DNA from: Combretum micranthum
Taxonomy: Eukaryota; Streptophyta; Magnoliopsida; Myrtales; Combretaceae
Direction of reading: 5' to 3'
Length of the DNA stretch: 64,000 nt
Assembly: GCA_024138025.1 (NCBI GenBank)
Contig: JAMXBD010000058.1
Location: forward strand, 310,001-374,000
Part shown: positions 33,306 through 47,700 of the stretch, one piece after another
Position numbering within the stretch: the first letter of the stretch is position 1
How the letters are laid out: every line of letters begins with the position of its first letter
Notes under the pieces: generated by a model
Database searches by the model: none
What the model was told of the DNA's origin: nothing
What the model saw: only the letters and a program-made list of their open reading frames with translations
Made by a program: the position numbers and the translations under genes

Positions 33306-36300
33306 TGTAAACCCCCAAAGTTTTATGATCAATTAAGCTTAAACCCTAATTAGAAGGTAAACCGGAAATCCTAAAGTTTACAAAACCCTAGTCAACGCAA
33401 CCGTTCAAGTCCGGCAATCTCGTATTCGTAACCTTAAGTGAGTAAGTGAGAGATTAGTATGTAAAATAGCTCATAATATTGTGAGAAAGCTTAAAAATAT
33501 CATATTAGTTAAACCACGATTCGTTTTAAGCTAGGTCGGACACAGTTTTCGAAAAGCATGTCCCAGGGCCTGAAATAATAAAAATATTTCGAATATACCA
33601 TTAGACTCATAAAAATATAAGGTTTTCAAAAATATCAGTTTTAAAATTTTTCGAGAACTAAAAATATCATATATCACAATTATACGCATATTTTCTTACT
33701 ACCGGTATTTTAATTGTCATGTCTACTTTACATTACACTATTTATTACTATTCTACACTATTTATCTATCTCTACTTTTTCTCACAACCGACTCTTATAA
33801 CCATATCTCTATTTTCTTACAATTTTCATTTCTAATACAACTTCATGTCTTTCATATCTTACTTCTCATTAAAAATACAAAATAATAAAGTTCTCTCTCT
33901 CTCCCACTCATGTTTTGCATCGACCCTCTCCTCTTACACACACAATTTGTTTTATTTTTCATTTATTTAATTAACACAAATTACCTTCACTTTTTCCTAT
34001 AAATACCACCTCTTCCTTCCATTTCCTTCACACCTTTCATACACTACTCTTACTCTCTCAAAATCTCTCCAAGAGTTCTCTCAAAGTTCTCTCTAGTTTA
34101 GCTTTCATAGATAATACTTCTTTAAGTTTCCTTTATGTTCATTTACTTAGTTTGAGCATAGTGTGTATTATCTAAATCCATGAAGGTTAAGAAAGCAACA
34201 AAATGTTCATACTTTGTTTTGTTCATGAAACTATTTTCCTTTATGTTGTTTTCATATATATCTAACTAAATATATCTATGTAGTAATATATATTTTTTAG
34301 AGCATATAAGCTCATTTGTTATTGCAATTTATTTATTTTCCTTGCAATTTATTTACTTTCAAGTTGTTTTAAGACTAGTCTTAGACTTATCCTCATCAAG
34401 TCAAAACAATTTTCTTTTTTTTTATTAGTCTATTCTTAGTCCCGAGAAGCCTTGAAAAAGCTAAGGCTTCCAATACTTGACAATTATTATTATGCTTATT
34501 TATTTGTTATGTTCTTTATTACCTTATATTATGATAATTTTTTTAGCTTTTATAAACTACATGATCATATTCATGCATGGCTAATATGTTGTTGTCCAAA
34601 TAGGAAAATGAATCTTTTGATGAAAGAATAAAATTTGATCAAAGTTCTTCCAAAGACTTAGAAAAATATTTTCAAATAAATCTCTTTTAAAAGTTTATGA
34701 AAAACACATCATGAAATTTCAAACTATTAAATGAAGTTTCCTTAAAGTCTAAAGATATATCCTTTTCAAATAGAGTCTTGATATATAGATAATAACTTGA
34801 TACTATTTTTATCAACGTTCTAAACTAAAAGCAAAATAAGTTTTCAAGAAAATCAATTTACAAGGAAAATGAATTTTCAAAGAATAAACTCATCAAGTAC
34901 TACTAAAGAAAACTTTTGGAAACTCTATTTTTCAAATCCTAGAAATAAATTTAGTAGATAACCTCAAAAGACCAAACTATATTTTCAACTCACTTTTGAT
35001 AAACTAAATAATCAAAATATAGTATATTAGATTTTGATAAATCCAAAAAATTTTATAAGTTACTTCACCCACATAAAGTAAAGTCTAACAAATCCAAATT
35101 TTCCAAAACACTAGAAAAAAGGATGTTTTAAGAAAATAAATTAAACAAGACAACACCTATAGCTTCATGCATAAATTATGGGTATATTTATGTACGTAAG
35201 GAATTCCTTTCAAAAATATACATATTTGAGTTTTACTTAAACAAGCCTTAGTAAATGAAAGATTAGAACTTTTTGTTTTCCAAGGATGGAATTATTGTAT
35301 TAAATCTGCACCTTTCTAATTCGAGACCTAAATGAACTTTTATAGTAAAAGTAACCCTAAAAATGAATAGATCTTTTCGAATAGGTAGAAAAAGACATAT
35401 AATATGCGAAATTTCGAGTTAAAAATGAGCAAATGATGGCCATTTTAAGTTGGAACTTCCTACAAATCCGATTTTACCGCAAATTTAAGATAGATTTAGA
35501 ATCTTCAAAGTGAGAATTCCATGAAAGACTCACTTTGATTATTTCATCTTGTTTAGGTGAAGAAGGAATCGATATCGCCTTCCCGAAAGATTACTTCGAC
35601 TATGAGCAATAATCATGGAGTGAGTTAATCACTTACTGATTACATTTCCTTGATTGTGTTTGTAAGTAGTAGCACTAAAGAGTAAGGAAAAAGATAAATG
35701 AATAAATGTTGTGTGATTTGGATGCATGATTGAATGAAAGGGTTGTTGAATAAAAGCTAAGTATATCGAAAGAAGAATTGGTGAATAACTTATGTTTTCT
35801 TGCAATGATATGATGAATATTGTTTTGATCACCTTTTACTTGAACTAGACGATAATTGAATAACCTTATATTGAAAAAAATTCATGCATATCGTATTTGT
35901 GAGTCAATTTATTTTTCATTACTATTCTAAGTGTGAGGAAACGAGGAGTTGTAGTTGTGGCTAGTAGGAGCCGAAAAGTCTACATAGGCAAGTAAAAGCC
36001 GAAAGTCTACAGGACAAGTAGGAGCCGGTAAGTCTACAAATAATGATGGTCGTATGGGCTGGAAACCACCCAACCCTCGACATGGAGGGCATAAAATCCA
36101 TGCTACACATGGTTTCTGGTTAATCGTGTGTATTTTGTTTGTCCATGTGATTGATGCATTCTCATATGATTGTTTAAATACTTGTGTGTTTCAAATGGAA
36201 ATGTTTTGAAGATGCGAGTTATCTCACTAAGCTAAATTAGCTTATACCCCTATAGCCTTTTGTTATAATTTGATTACTTGTGATGGGAGCCAAGAAGCCC

Positions 36301-36700
36301 CTTTTATCAGATATGAGCCAAAGCTACTAGGAGTTTTTGGAAGAAGTTTATATATTTAGTTTTTGATGTAGACTTCTAAAAAAAATCTCTATAGTAGACT
36401 TATGATATATTTATGTATGTTTGAAGATGGCCTAGTTGAAATAAGGCTTTTAGAACAGGGAAATGCCCCTAAGAAGTTGTAAGAGACTTTTATTATAATG
36501 AATATTACATGTTTATCTACATAAGTTCTTGCATGCTTTTATTATCTGCTTAAACGTAATACCCCCTTGGGTCTCCTACCATCTTAGAAGCATGCCTTGC
36601 ACGTGACATTGTAGCTCCTATGTGACTAAGGTTGTCATTCATTAGCTTTAATATTATATGCGGCGGACTACCACGTTTAGGGTACCCTCTGGGGCGGATA
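33306..36700 (+). mobile_element. Solo LTR with ACTAT duplications
   Basis: TGTAAACCCCC starts at 33306. The end is mutated (GGGGCGGATA, 36691-36700). ACTAT is at 33301-33305 and at 36701-36705. The uninterrupted counterpart at 53398-53420 shows the empty site. It is 3395 bp. It includes a TATA box (33999-34006), the hairpin cluster (about 34371-34476, decayed) and the exon-like segment from 35557, in which the stop is lost (TAT at 35601) and the frame runs three codons further. Confidence 0.88.
33999..34006 (+). promoter_or_regulatory. LTR promoter TATA box
   Basis: TATAAATA, with CTCTCTCTCC upstream and a TTCCATTTCCTTCACACC leader downstream. Confidence 0.55.
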
Positions 36701-36705
36701 ACTAT

Positions 36706-37362
36706 TCATAGTACTATTTCTACTATTCATTACTATTTCACTATCTCTACTTTTTCTTACACCTATTTCTTACTACCTATACACCTATTTCTTACACTTT
36801 TACATTTTCAACACAACTTTATTCACATCAAACCTTACACATTATTACTTTTCTTTACAAAAATTACAAAACAAACAAAAATCCTCTCTCTTTCTCCCTT
36901 GATGCCGCCAGCCTCCCTCTCTCTTTTCTCTATATATTTCTTTTTCAATTTATTTTATTATATCTAATTTCCACTTCAAAAATTCTATAAATACCCCTTC
37001 CATCCTTCATTCTTTCACACATTCATTGTACATAACAAAACTCTACCAAAATTTCCTCTCAAAACCTCTCTCCAATAATCCCCTCTCCAAACACTCTCTA
37101 TCATTTACTATTCTTCAAGAAAAATAACAAACACACTACCCATTCATCTCTTTTTAAATCCTCCATTATACCTTAGGTAAAATCCTACCTATATCTCTTT
37201 GCCATGTCATGTAACTTAGTATAACCAATGTGTGTATTTCCTAAACAAATAATTGTTATGGAAGTAACACTATGTTCATGTTTTGTTTTATTCCTATTCA
37301 TGAACAAATCTTATTTTACTATTATGATTGTTATTATTATGCTATTATGTTATAGTTATTAT
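36706..37362 (+). repeat. 5' LTR, part 2 with promoter
   Basis: It continues the LTR after the solo insertion and matches 53404-54060 of the 3' LTR. It contains the CTCTCTCTTTCTCC tract and TATAAATA at 36986-36993. The leader ends at the donor-like TTAGGTAAAATCC near 37174. Confidence 0.85.
36986..36993 (+). promoter_or_regulatory. LTR promoter TATA box (5' LTR of the 24-kb element)
   Basis: TATAAATACCCC, identical in setting to 53689-53696 in the 3' LTR. Confidence 0.6.
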
Positions 37363-40300
37363 TGTCACGCCCCAAAGGTTACCTTAAACGTGACAGTCCG
37401 CCACACTCAATATTAAAGCTTAAGTATGACGACCTTAGTCATTCCCAAAAGCTTTTATATTAAGTGTAAGGCGTACTTTCACAACTTTAGAGAACCATAC
37501 ATGGAATTATGAAGCTTAAGAAGGTACAATAACAAATTAAGAAAAGATGATTCATAATATTCAATTACTTATAACAACAATCTTTATAACTTAGGGTCAT
37601 TTCCCTTTTGATTACTAATCTATTACAAGGATATTTGTACATCAATACTAATACTACACTTCATCTAAAATTTCCTTTATCGAAAAGAAATTACCTGATC
37701 ACAGGGTCCTCGTGGCCTTAACCATAAATAGGAAAACTACAAAAGATATCTATGGGGGTATAAGCTAGCAGGCTTAGTGAGAATTATTTCCATAAATAAC
37801 TTCTTGTAACAAAGTTTCAAACAAGTTAATTAAGCAAACAAATGGGATGCAACATACACGTAGGCAAACAAGGCATATAGTTTTTTAGGAACTATATGTT
37901 GAATGGATTTGCGCCCTCCATTCGGGGTTTGGTGATACATAACCTCAAAACAAGTAGTTTTAATAAAAAGTTTTATGCTTCCGATCAATATATCCAAGCA
38001 CATGAAGTCTACTTGAATTGAGCCTTGCTTTCGGATCTTCCGCCAAGCATTTCATTTTTCCATAATGCCTCCAAGCAATCACTTTCGGATCCTCGCCAAG
38101 TATTGCTTTCGACATGAGCTTACTATCCTTCTCACCCAAGGATAATAACCCAAAATGAAATGTGACTCACTTCGTGGTATGCATGAATCCATTTATTTAT
38201 GATATCATACCATTATTATTATCAAGTTTAAGGTGATCAAGGCATTTCATACAAAGCAAGTGTTATACTAAAACAAACATTTAAAATCAATTCCGGTCTC
38301 AATATTCTTAGGATTCTTTCAAAGAATTAATTAACATACATATCCATTTTCCTTTTCCTAACTCTAATGCAACTAAATTACAAGCACAACAAGTATAGTA
38401 TTTGATGGAAATAAACTCACGATGCCATGTCGACTATTCCTCTACACGGATGAGTCGTTCACACACTCCACTCAATAGAAATAATATTTGGGATATAGGT
38501 ATCCTTCCTCGGAGTCACCTAGCCAAAGAAAATACCCACAATGAGTATTTCTTAATGATTTTCTTGAATTTTGACAAAACAATGTCAAAAGAACGTTAAA
38601 GTTCGTATAAAGGAATGTTCCAACTTAAAATGGCCATAACTTTGTCATTTTAACTCGGAATCGCACATATAATATACCGATTTCTACCTACTCGAAAAGA
38701 TCTACCCATTTACAAAATTATTTTTAACAAACAAGGTCATATAGGTTCTGAAACAGTGGCGACAAAATTCACCACGGCTTTTCCAATGCAAAAACAACTT
38801 TGGTTTAAAAATTCAAAATTTGTTTGATAAATACTTAGTTATCTATATAGTTGAAAAATTCTCTTTTTATGGTTACTTAGTTCATATTCATTCATGCTCA
38901 AGTGTTTGTTGTCCATTCATGTTGCTCAAGTAAAAATCATGTCGGTTTTGGGGTTTTTTTAGAAAAATATAGTTTACATGAATTCTCTTTTGTAAATATC
39001 TTGAAATGAACATTTTGTTTCCTTTGTTTCCAAAGATGTTTTATGTTGACATATATATATATATATATATTTTTCCAAGTAACTTTTTGAAATAACTTTT
39101 TTCTTTCTATGTTTTCTTATTAATACTATTTTTCCTATACAAATTTCTTTGTCTATTTGTTTACAAAAATCTTTCATTTGAAAATTCCTCAATCTTTCCC
39201 CATATTATGTTTTTCATAGAAATTATCCTTGCATAAAAATTTATTTTCTTTATAAAAACAAAGTTGGATAATAAGTGTTTTTAAGAAACTTTTTATAGTA
39301 GTTTCTAAAATCTTAGTGGTTTCTTCTTGTAACTTGAAAAGAGATAACTTTATTTTGTTTTAAACCATAGGTCTTCTACTTTACATAAACTTGTTTTCTA
39401 AGTGTCAAAATCTCCTTTTTGTCAATTTATTTTTAGAACTTGAAACTTTGGACAACAATTTAAATGAACATGAATTATGAGAAAATAATAGCAAGCAAAA
39501 TGACATAAGTAATAAAGTCAAGTATTGGAGTCTTAGCTTTTTTAAGGCTCTCGGGACTAAGAAGTAGACTAGTCCCAAAATAAAAATAAAATGAAAGAAA
39601 GAAAAATTTGTTTTGACTTGATGAGGACAAGTCTAAGACTAGAGACTAGTCTTAATTTAACAAGGAATAAATAAATTGCGACGGAATAAATAAATAAATT
39701 GCAATGGAATAATAAATAAATTGCATTTGCATAAAAATAAATAAATTGCAAGTGAGCTTATATGCTCTTAAAGAATATGCGTGTATATAATATATACTTA
39801 GATATAGTAACAATAATATGAACAAAGATAATAACATGAACATAAATAGATTTTTCATGAACAAGAATAATACATGAACATGATGTAGCTTTTATAACTT
39901 TTAGTCTTTGGAAACTCACACTATGGTCATGTAAAGTTACATGACATGAAGAAGAGGAAAATATTAGAAGATGGTTACCTAAAGAAGATTTTGGTAGTAG
40001 TATGTGGTTATGGGATTTTTTTATTGTAGGTAGAAGTTGTTTTGAAATTATTTTGAGAGAGTTTTGGAATGGTAGTTGGAGAGAGTTTTGAGAGGAGAAT
40101 TTGAGAGAGTTTTAGTATAGAATTTGTGGGTAGTGAATGTGTGAAAGAAGTGAAAGAGGAGGGGGGTATTTATAGGAAAATGTAGAGTGATTTTTGTGTG
40201 ATTAAAATAAATAAAAATTGAAACAAAATTAAGGAGAGAGGGGAGGGGTAGCACGGCCACTTTGATGGAGAGAGGGGAGAGATTTTATTTTTGTTAAATA

Positions 40301-40869
40301 AAAGATGTAATATGTAAGGTAGATGTGAAATAAAGTTATGGGAAAGGTAAAAAGTAAGTTATAGGTTATGGAGTGTGTAAGAGTAGATGTAAGAAAAAGT
40401 AGAGATAAAAGAATAGTGTGGAATAGTAATGAATAGTATAATGTAAAGTAGATATGACTAATAAAGTACCGGTAGTAAGAAAATACGCGTATAAATGCGA
40501 TATCTGTTATTTTTACTTACAAAAAATTACAAAATTGATATCTTTGAAAACCTTGTATTTTTACGAGTCTAACGGTGTATTCGAAATATTTTTACCATTC
40601 CCGGGTTCTGGACACGTTTTTCAAGAATCATGTCCGATCGGGTTCGAAACGAGTTACAGTTTCACTAATCTGATCTTTTTATGTTGCCTTAGATAATTCC
40701 ACACTATTCTACATTCTAAACTTCCACTTATCCTCACCGATTTCTTATTCGGGAGTGCCGGACTTAAGCTATTTCGTCTAACTAGGGTTTTGTTGACCAT
40801 TAGAGCTCCGGTTGACTTCCGGTTTAGGGTTTTAGGCTTAAACTGATTCCAAAAATTTGGGAGTTTACA
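37363..40869 (-). repeat. 3' LTR of the truncated minus-strand element
   Basis: 3507 bp. On the plus strand it begins TGTCACGCCCC and ends GAGTTTACA. Contains TATA at 40167-40174, the hairpin cluster (about 39531-39653), the exon-like segment starting at 38518 with TGA at 38472-38474, and a 42-base third exon-like segment at about 37693-37734 flanked by TTTGTAG and GTAATT. Confidence 0.85.
40167..40174 (-). promoter_or_regulatory. LTR promoter TATA box
   Basis: TATAAATA on the minus strand; leader and donor-like site (TTTAGGTAACC near 39975) follow. Confidence 0.55.
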
Positions 40870-40890
40870 ACCTACCCCCCTTAAAGAAAG
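40870..40890 (-). promoter_or_regulatory. Polypurine tract
   Basis: The minus strand reads CTTTAAGGGGGGTAGGT against the LTR start TGTAAACTC. It matches the tract at 14639-14655 apart from single changes. Confidence 0.8.
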
Positions 40891-42916
40891 TTTTGTCCTC
40901 AAAACTTGGAAATTCCTAACTGCAGCTTCAAACAAACTTGGGTGATTGGGCTACACTCTATCGTATCTCCTCAGGTTTAAAAAGATTTCTCTTAATTGAC
41001 TTCCTCATTCCTTATCCTCTGAACTCTTCGGGATCAATATCTATATTGGGTATTCCTTATAAGGAAGGTCCTCCTTTAAAAGCATTAACTTTTTATCTTC
41101 GTAATTTGATCCCTTGACTATTTGTTAAATAGGGATTCGCATGTTTCCAACATGTTTAGATAACAATCTAGACTTTTATCTTGTTTTATTACTTCTCAAA
41201 AGATCATATGGTAATTACTTCCTACCCTTAAGCGCACATGATTCCCATTTTGAAATTCCTAGGTCCCTCTTTTCCAATCAGTCTTATTTCTTTCGTCTAT
41301 CTTGTGCCTTTCTCATTCATGAGGCACTTTCTATTGTTCCTTTAGGGTCCTGAATTGTTTTCCTCGATTGTTTGTTATGTAGCATCAAGGGGTCTCTTTT
41401 CTCCAACTTTCCTTATTAGTTCCCCATTTTTGTACTATTCTCATGTCCTAGTTTGTTACGATCCTGACTAGGACTCCTTGCTTTCATCTCACAAGACTTT
41501 GCAGGTTGTTCATAAAGAACGTTATATTAAGGAACGAGCCAAAATTGGTTAATCGATCAGCTTACGCCTTCCTGGAATCTACTCCCTTGGGTAGTCTAGT
41601 TCCATTTTTATTCCAGCATTGGCAAAGGCTTCATAGACCTTTTGTCTCTTGGAGTTCCTACGTCTCGTTTGACACTTTGTTTGTTCCTTTAAAACTTTGG
41701 TATACCCAAGTTCTTCTCGAATGGGTTGTTAATCCCAAGCTACAGGTTATACTCATGACCTTTCTGTTACTTCCTTGATCTTAGTTCTTAAATTCATCCT
41801 TTAGTTTCTATATTATTATTGATCCGTATATCTTCCTTCTATATTATCTTCTTTATCCTTCATATCTTCTTATCTTAGCGTTAAGCCTTTTTATCCATTT
41901 CCTTCAAGTTTGATTTTAATACCATGTTGATCATCTCCTTCGTTTAAGCCTTGTTTTGAAATTTCGATGTTCAGATTCTCGCTTTCTTCTATTAACTTCT
42001 TGTTCCATATTACATTCCTTGATTATCTCCCTTTCCTCTTTTTAGAATAGATTACGATTCTCGTCAATTTCCAATTTAATAAGGACTTAAATTCTTGGTT
42101 CCAATTGGGTATTCCAAAAAGCATTACTAGAAACTCGTAGTGTCCATAAGGAGTTTGAGGTCATTCCTTTGAATCACTATTTGATCCTTACTTAGCAGTA
42201 GTGAGATCTTAAATCTTGAGAAAACGAATTTGCTCCTTGTAGTTGGTCAAAAGATCTTTTAATTCCAGGGAGTGGTATTCACTCTCGATTGTGACCTTGT
42301 TCATCTCTAAGAATCAACATAACTTAGGTTTTTATCCCTTTTTCTCCCTTTATAAGCTGAACTGACACATTCCATGGGGGTATACTTGATTGCATAAAGC
42401 CTTAATTCAAAGTTCTTGTAGTTAATCTTCTGACTTCTTTTGATCTCCTTTAAGAACATTCAAAGGCCATTAGTCTTTTTCAAAGTTGATTCTCTTCTTC
42501 GAACGTTATCTTATTTATTCGGAACTTTATCGAAAATCGTGAATATCTCCAAAGGTCGGTCCCTCTTCATTTTCCTTTGCGTCATCCAGATAGTCTTTCG
42601 TTTTTGGAACTTTTTCTCTCAATTTGAAAGAATGTGACTTCTCTTTTCTCAATGTTATCTTCCCTTCGTATAGTTTTATGAGTCCTATGTTCTCCTTGTG
42701 ACTTTTATTAGAGCTTTACAGGGAAGTAAACGTCTTGTACCATAGATTACTCCTTAATTCCATCACAAGCGGCTTTATGTTGTTACTAGATGATTCTTTC
42801 GACACTTTTTTTTTAGTTTCGTCATCCTTTCTTGCGGGGATTTCAAATCTTTGACGTTTGCTATTGATAGTTTTGTCCTCTTATCTAGGTCTGACAAAAG
42901 GATGTGTTGCTTCGAA
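40891..42916 (-). pseudogene. Decayed pol of the truncated element
   Basis: No open frame remains. By nucleotide comparison with the better element, 41540-41680 matches the integrase core (15640-15790: AATCGATC, GGTATTGGCA, TCAGAAG-type phrases). The stretch 42090-42440 matches RT (17080-17400, including the region of the catalytic RIDL and LCIDYREL motifs). The order is right for a minus-strand pol. The spacing is shorter than normal, so internal deletions are likely. Confidence 0.65.
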
Positions 42917-44760
42917 ATCAAAGGAATTTTTAACTAAAGATTTAAGTTTTGTTTTTAATTAACTCTTTTCAAAAAGATAAGCTAATCATAAATTTTAGAA
43001 GTAGTATTAATGAAGATTTCTTCAAATAATAAAAGACATTTCTTTTATAAATCAGAACTAAATACTCCATAAAAATATAAATTTTAGCATTAAACTTAAG
43101 ATTTTAACCCAACGACATCTTTTGTAAAACTTAAATAGGTTCACTATAAACTTTGAAAATCACATACTAACAAAATTTCTATACAACTTAATTTTTTATA
43201 TATTGTTATTCTCTTTTCAAAATTAAAATGAAATTTTTGCTAAGTTCTAATATTGATAATTCTTTATTAAAAAAGCTTTTCTTATAAACGTATCTAAAAA
43301 AATTATTCCATCACTTGATAAACATTAGGAATAAAACAAGTTTTTCAAATCAAGATAAAATCAACTCACTATTTTAGAAACTAACTTAGAAAAATAAAAT
43401 TTATCGAGAAAATAAAGTTTTAAAAGTAAACTTATTTTCTAAAGAAGAAAAAGAATATAAAAATGAGAGGAAAACATATATTTAACACAACTCCAAATCT
43501 TAGACCACACCAACAACTTAAGGAAACTTTTGAAAAGCTTATTTTTCAATCACTAGAAGTAAAGTTGGTAGATAACCTAAAGAACTAAATTTTTGCGAAT
43601 TAATTTACTTTTGAAAAGTGAGAAAATAAAATTATAATAGGAAAACAGTCACTCATAACAACCCAAGTATATTTTAGTTTTCCTCCTAGCAATTCAAAAA
43701 GGAGAAATTTTCAAAGTTTCATCTTTTAAAACTCTTAAAGACAAATTGTTTGTGAAATATCAATATTGAGACAACACTACAAAAATCATGCATACAATAT
43801 GAGTATATAGATATGTTCAGAGAATTTTTCAACTATACAAATATCCATATATTTCGCTTAAAGATTTTTGAGTAAAGAGAAGTTTGGAAAAATCATATTT
43901 TGAGGACTATGAAATTCGTAACTATTATGTACCGTAGTAATTTACAAACTAAATGGCTTTTTGTGACAAAAATAACCTTAGAAATGGATAGATCTTTTCG
44001 AATAGGTAGAAAACGGTATATTATATGCGAAATTCCGAGTTAAAATGAGCTATTTATGGCTGTTTTAAGTTGGAATTTCCTCTTATTCGAATTTGACGCA
44101 AATGCTAGAATAGAATTAGAAAGTTCAAGAAGAGATTCCATGAAATACCCATTTCGGGTATTTCTTTTTTTTAGGTAACGAAGTTTAGGAGGATCCATAT
44201 TTGGAGGACCATTACGAGTAAAGAGTTTATAGCAAGGATGATGGAGTGAGTTTATTTCCTATCTTTTACGTACTTGTTTGTGCTTGTAGCTAGAGGTACT
44301 TGAAGTAGGAAAAGATAAAAATGAATTTTGTAGGATAACATTGATTGAAAGAATACTAAGCATATCGGGACATGAATTTTTGTTAAATCAAATTGTATTT
44401 TATTGTTACCATGCTAGAATGTCTGTAATTCTATGATCGCTTTAAAGTACCTTAATTACACATTTTAAGTTTATATATTAATTGATTCATGCATATCACA
44501 TTGTTAGTTTCATTTCATTAGCTACTATACTCGATGGGACAAGAGTACAATAGTTGGGTTTGCAGGTGCCATGAGTCTGCAAGATGGGCGAATAAGAGCT
44601 AGAAAGAACTATTTTAGGATAGATGAGTAGGAGCCAGAAATAAAATACATAAGTTGGATTTCAAATATGGATTTTAAAAAGCTTGAAACACCTAACCACT
44701 GAATGGAGGGGTAAATCCGTTCAAAACATATGATTTCCGATAGATCATATGTATTGCTTG
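42917..44760 (+). repeat. 5' LTR, part 3
   Basis: Resumes at AAAGGAATTTTTAACTAAAG and matches 54537-56395 of the 3' LTR. It includes the exon-like segment from 44175 (TAA at 44219-44221; one internal TAG) and ends at GCTTG, where the minus solo LTR inserted. Confidence 0.83.
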
Positions 44761-47700
44761 TGTCACACCCCGAAAAGTACCCTAAACGTGGTAACCTGTC
44801 ACATATAATATCAAGACTCAAGAATGACCTTCTTAGTCATGCGAAAGTCTTAGTATTACATGTAAGGCGTCTAGCACGGTAATAGAAAACGCTTTTGGGA
44901 AGTGTGGTCTAAGCAAGTAAAAATGAGTATACAAGAATCCAGAAATAAAATAGATCATAATATTAATACCAAAGGTCTATTCATAATTCTTAGCAGCATA
45001 CCTCCGCTAAATCCCAAAGATCAAAATAGTCTTTACAATACTTAAGTACTACATCAAAGATTTCAAAGGAATTCTATTCTAATTCTTCAAGTAGATTTCC
45101 TTCAAAAGCTCCAAAAGAATACTTACGTAGATATCAAGAGACCTCAAGTACAAAAATAAGTGTTCCTGAGAATGCAAATACCTATAGGGGCGTAAGCTTG
45201 CGGGCTTAGTGAGTAAATCCCAAAAATTCATAGTTGAAGTAAAATATCAACCAAGTTTATTAGGCAAGTAAATGAAATGCAATAAACACATGAGCATACA
45301 AGATATATGACTTTCCAGGAATCATATGTTGAATAAATTACGCCCTTCATTCGGGGTTAGGTATTCTGGCCAATTACGGCCACAACTTCTTTTTAAAACA
45401 TCTTTATAGATCTTATCGGCTCCAATGCGCCATAAAAAACATATAGTTATTACAGGCTCCTACTAGCCACTAATTTATATAGTTTTTACTAGTTTCTACT
45501 CGCCATTTACATGATATACCGGTTATGCTTACCACTACTATCATACACTTGTCCCACCAATTGTATAATAGAGAATGCGATGTGACTTAACATATGAAGT
45601 GTATGCATAAATTCTTAATTAAAGTCTAGTCATTATATTTTAATTTCTTTTAAGTGAGCAACCAATTTCAAACACTTCAATGTAATAAAACACATATAAC
45701 TTTACTACAAGCAATTCATGCTTCGATATTCTTAATATTCTTTCAACATATTATCATACAATTTCCATTTTATCTTGCCTAAATTCTAATGCAACTAAAT
45801 TTACTAGCACAATCATAAGTATGAGAATTAAAGGGGAGTAGACTCACTCGGCCATGATGACACTTTTCTTCTAATTGATGAGTCGTTCGGGAATTCCACT
45901 AATCGTAATAATCTTTCGAGTGTGAACAATCCTCCTCGAGATCACCTAATCAAGAAGAATACCCAAAATGAGTATTTCTTTTTTATTCTATGGTACTTAT
46001 GAAAATTATGTCATAAGATCGTTTAAAATTCATATAGAGAGTAATTCCAACTTAAAATTGCCATAACTTGGTCATTTTAACTCGGAATTGTGCATATAAT
46101 ATACCGTTTTCTACTTATTTGAAAATATTTATCCAATTCTAAAACTACTTTCTTCAAACTAAGTCGTTTGAGCTCCGAAATAGTGGTGATCAGATTCACC
46201 ACGAATTTTACAAATCTATTTTCTTCTTTTTATAAAAACTTGTATCAAAGAGATAGATATAATAATAGTTTGTAAGACCTTTGAAAAGTATATATATATA
46301 TATATATATCATTTACTCATGTTAACTGCATGAAATTAATGAAGTTGTCTCAACCATAAATTTTTGGTAAAAGTAAAGTCTTCTAAAACTTTGGAAAAGT
46401 AAAACTTTTGAAAATTTCTTCTTAGTTTGCTAGAAACTTTCTCAAGTCATTTTGAAAGGGGTATTTCCTTTTCCTTAATTCCATCTCCTTAGTCTTTTTT
46501 AAATTTCAAAAGAATGATTTCCATTTTCTAAATTTCTTATAGCTTAGTTCCTAATACTTTTGGAAGTAGTAATAATTCTATATATAAAGAAGTGATTTCC
46601 TATGTTGTTCATTAATCTTATTTCTTAAGATCATTTTATTTTTACGAAAGGGGATTTCTTGGTGTTTATCAAACTAATCTATTCAAAGTATTGATTAAAA
46701 GTGAAGTTTAGTAAAACTGTTGTTTAATCAAGAATTCCTTTCCATTTTAGGACTTGTAAGGTGTACGTATGTATTTGTTTAAAAATTCCTATGTTCTTAA
46801 AATTTATAATGAATTCCTCTAGATTTCTAGAAAAGATTTGTTAAGATAATTTCCTAAGTTTTTATGAAAAATTACTTTCTTCATAAAAACATTTACTTTT
46901 CAAAGAAGAACTTCTATTTTAAGAAAACTTTTCCTTCTTTATCTTGTTGAGACAAATCAATATGTTCATGCATGATCATTAATATGAAATCATAGAATTA
47001 TGAAAAAATAAGAAAGACATAATGTTTAATAAAATAAGCAAGTAAAGAAATATGGCAAGTATTGGAAATATTAGCTTCATCTGAAGGTATCCCGGGACTA
47101 AGAATGGACTAGTCCCAAAAGAAAAATAAGAAAAGAAAGCAAATATATTATTTTGACTTGATGGAGATAGGTTTAAGACTAGAGACTAGTCTTAAAATAA
47201 CAAGAAATAAATAAATAAATTGTATTACTTGGAAGTAAATAAATAACAATGAGCTTATATGCTCTAAAGATTATATATAAGTACATAATTATATCTAGTT
47301 ACATATATATAAGAGATTAACATAAAGTCAATAATAATATGAAAGTAAAATAACAACATAGAAATACATAAATATATTTTCATGAACAAGAATAATATAT
47401 GAACATAGTGTAGCTTCCTTAACATTAAGTTTAGGAAACTCACACCATGGTAATGTAAAGTTACATGACGTGGTAAGAGAAATCTAAAGAAAATTATTAC
47501 CTAATGTGTTTGTAGAAGAAGAAGAACAGGGTTTTGTGGAGAGAATTTTAGAGAGTTTTAGGATAGAAGTTGAGAGGGGAATTGGAAAGAGTTTTGAGAG
47601 TGAAATTTGTGAGTAGAAGATGTGTGAATGAAGTAAAAGAGGAGGGGGTATTTATAGAAAAATGGAGAGTGATTTTTGAGTGATTTAATTAAAGAAAAAT

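Larger units (their letters stand above)
37363..42916 (-). mobile_element. Deletion-truncated Tekay-like element
   Basis: Inserted in the 5' LTR of the 24-kb element. From the left: its 3' LTR (37363-40869), a polypurine tract, and about 2 kb of heavily decayed pol. The 5' LTR and most internal sequence are missing. The host LTR resumes at about 42917 but lacks some 490 bases present at 54062-54550 in the sister LTR. One deletion therefore removed the right part of this element and the adjoining LTR. Confidence 0.78.
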
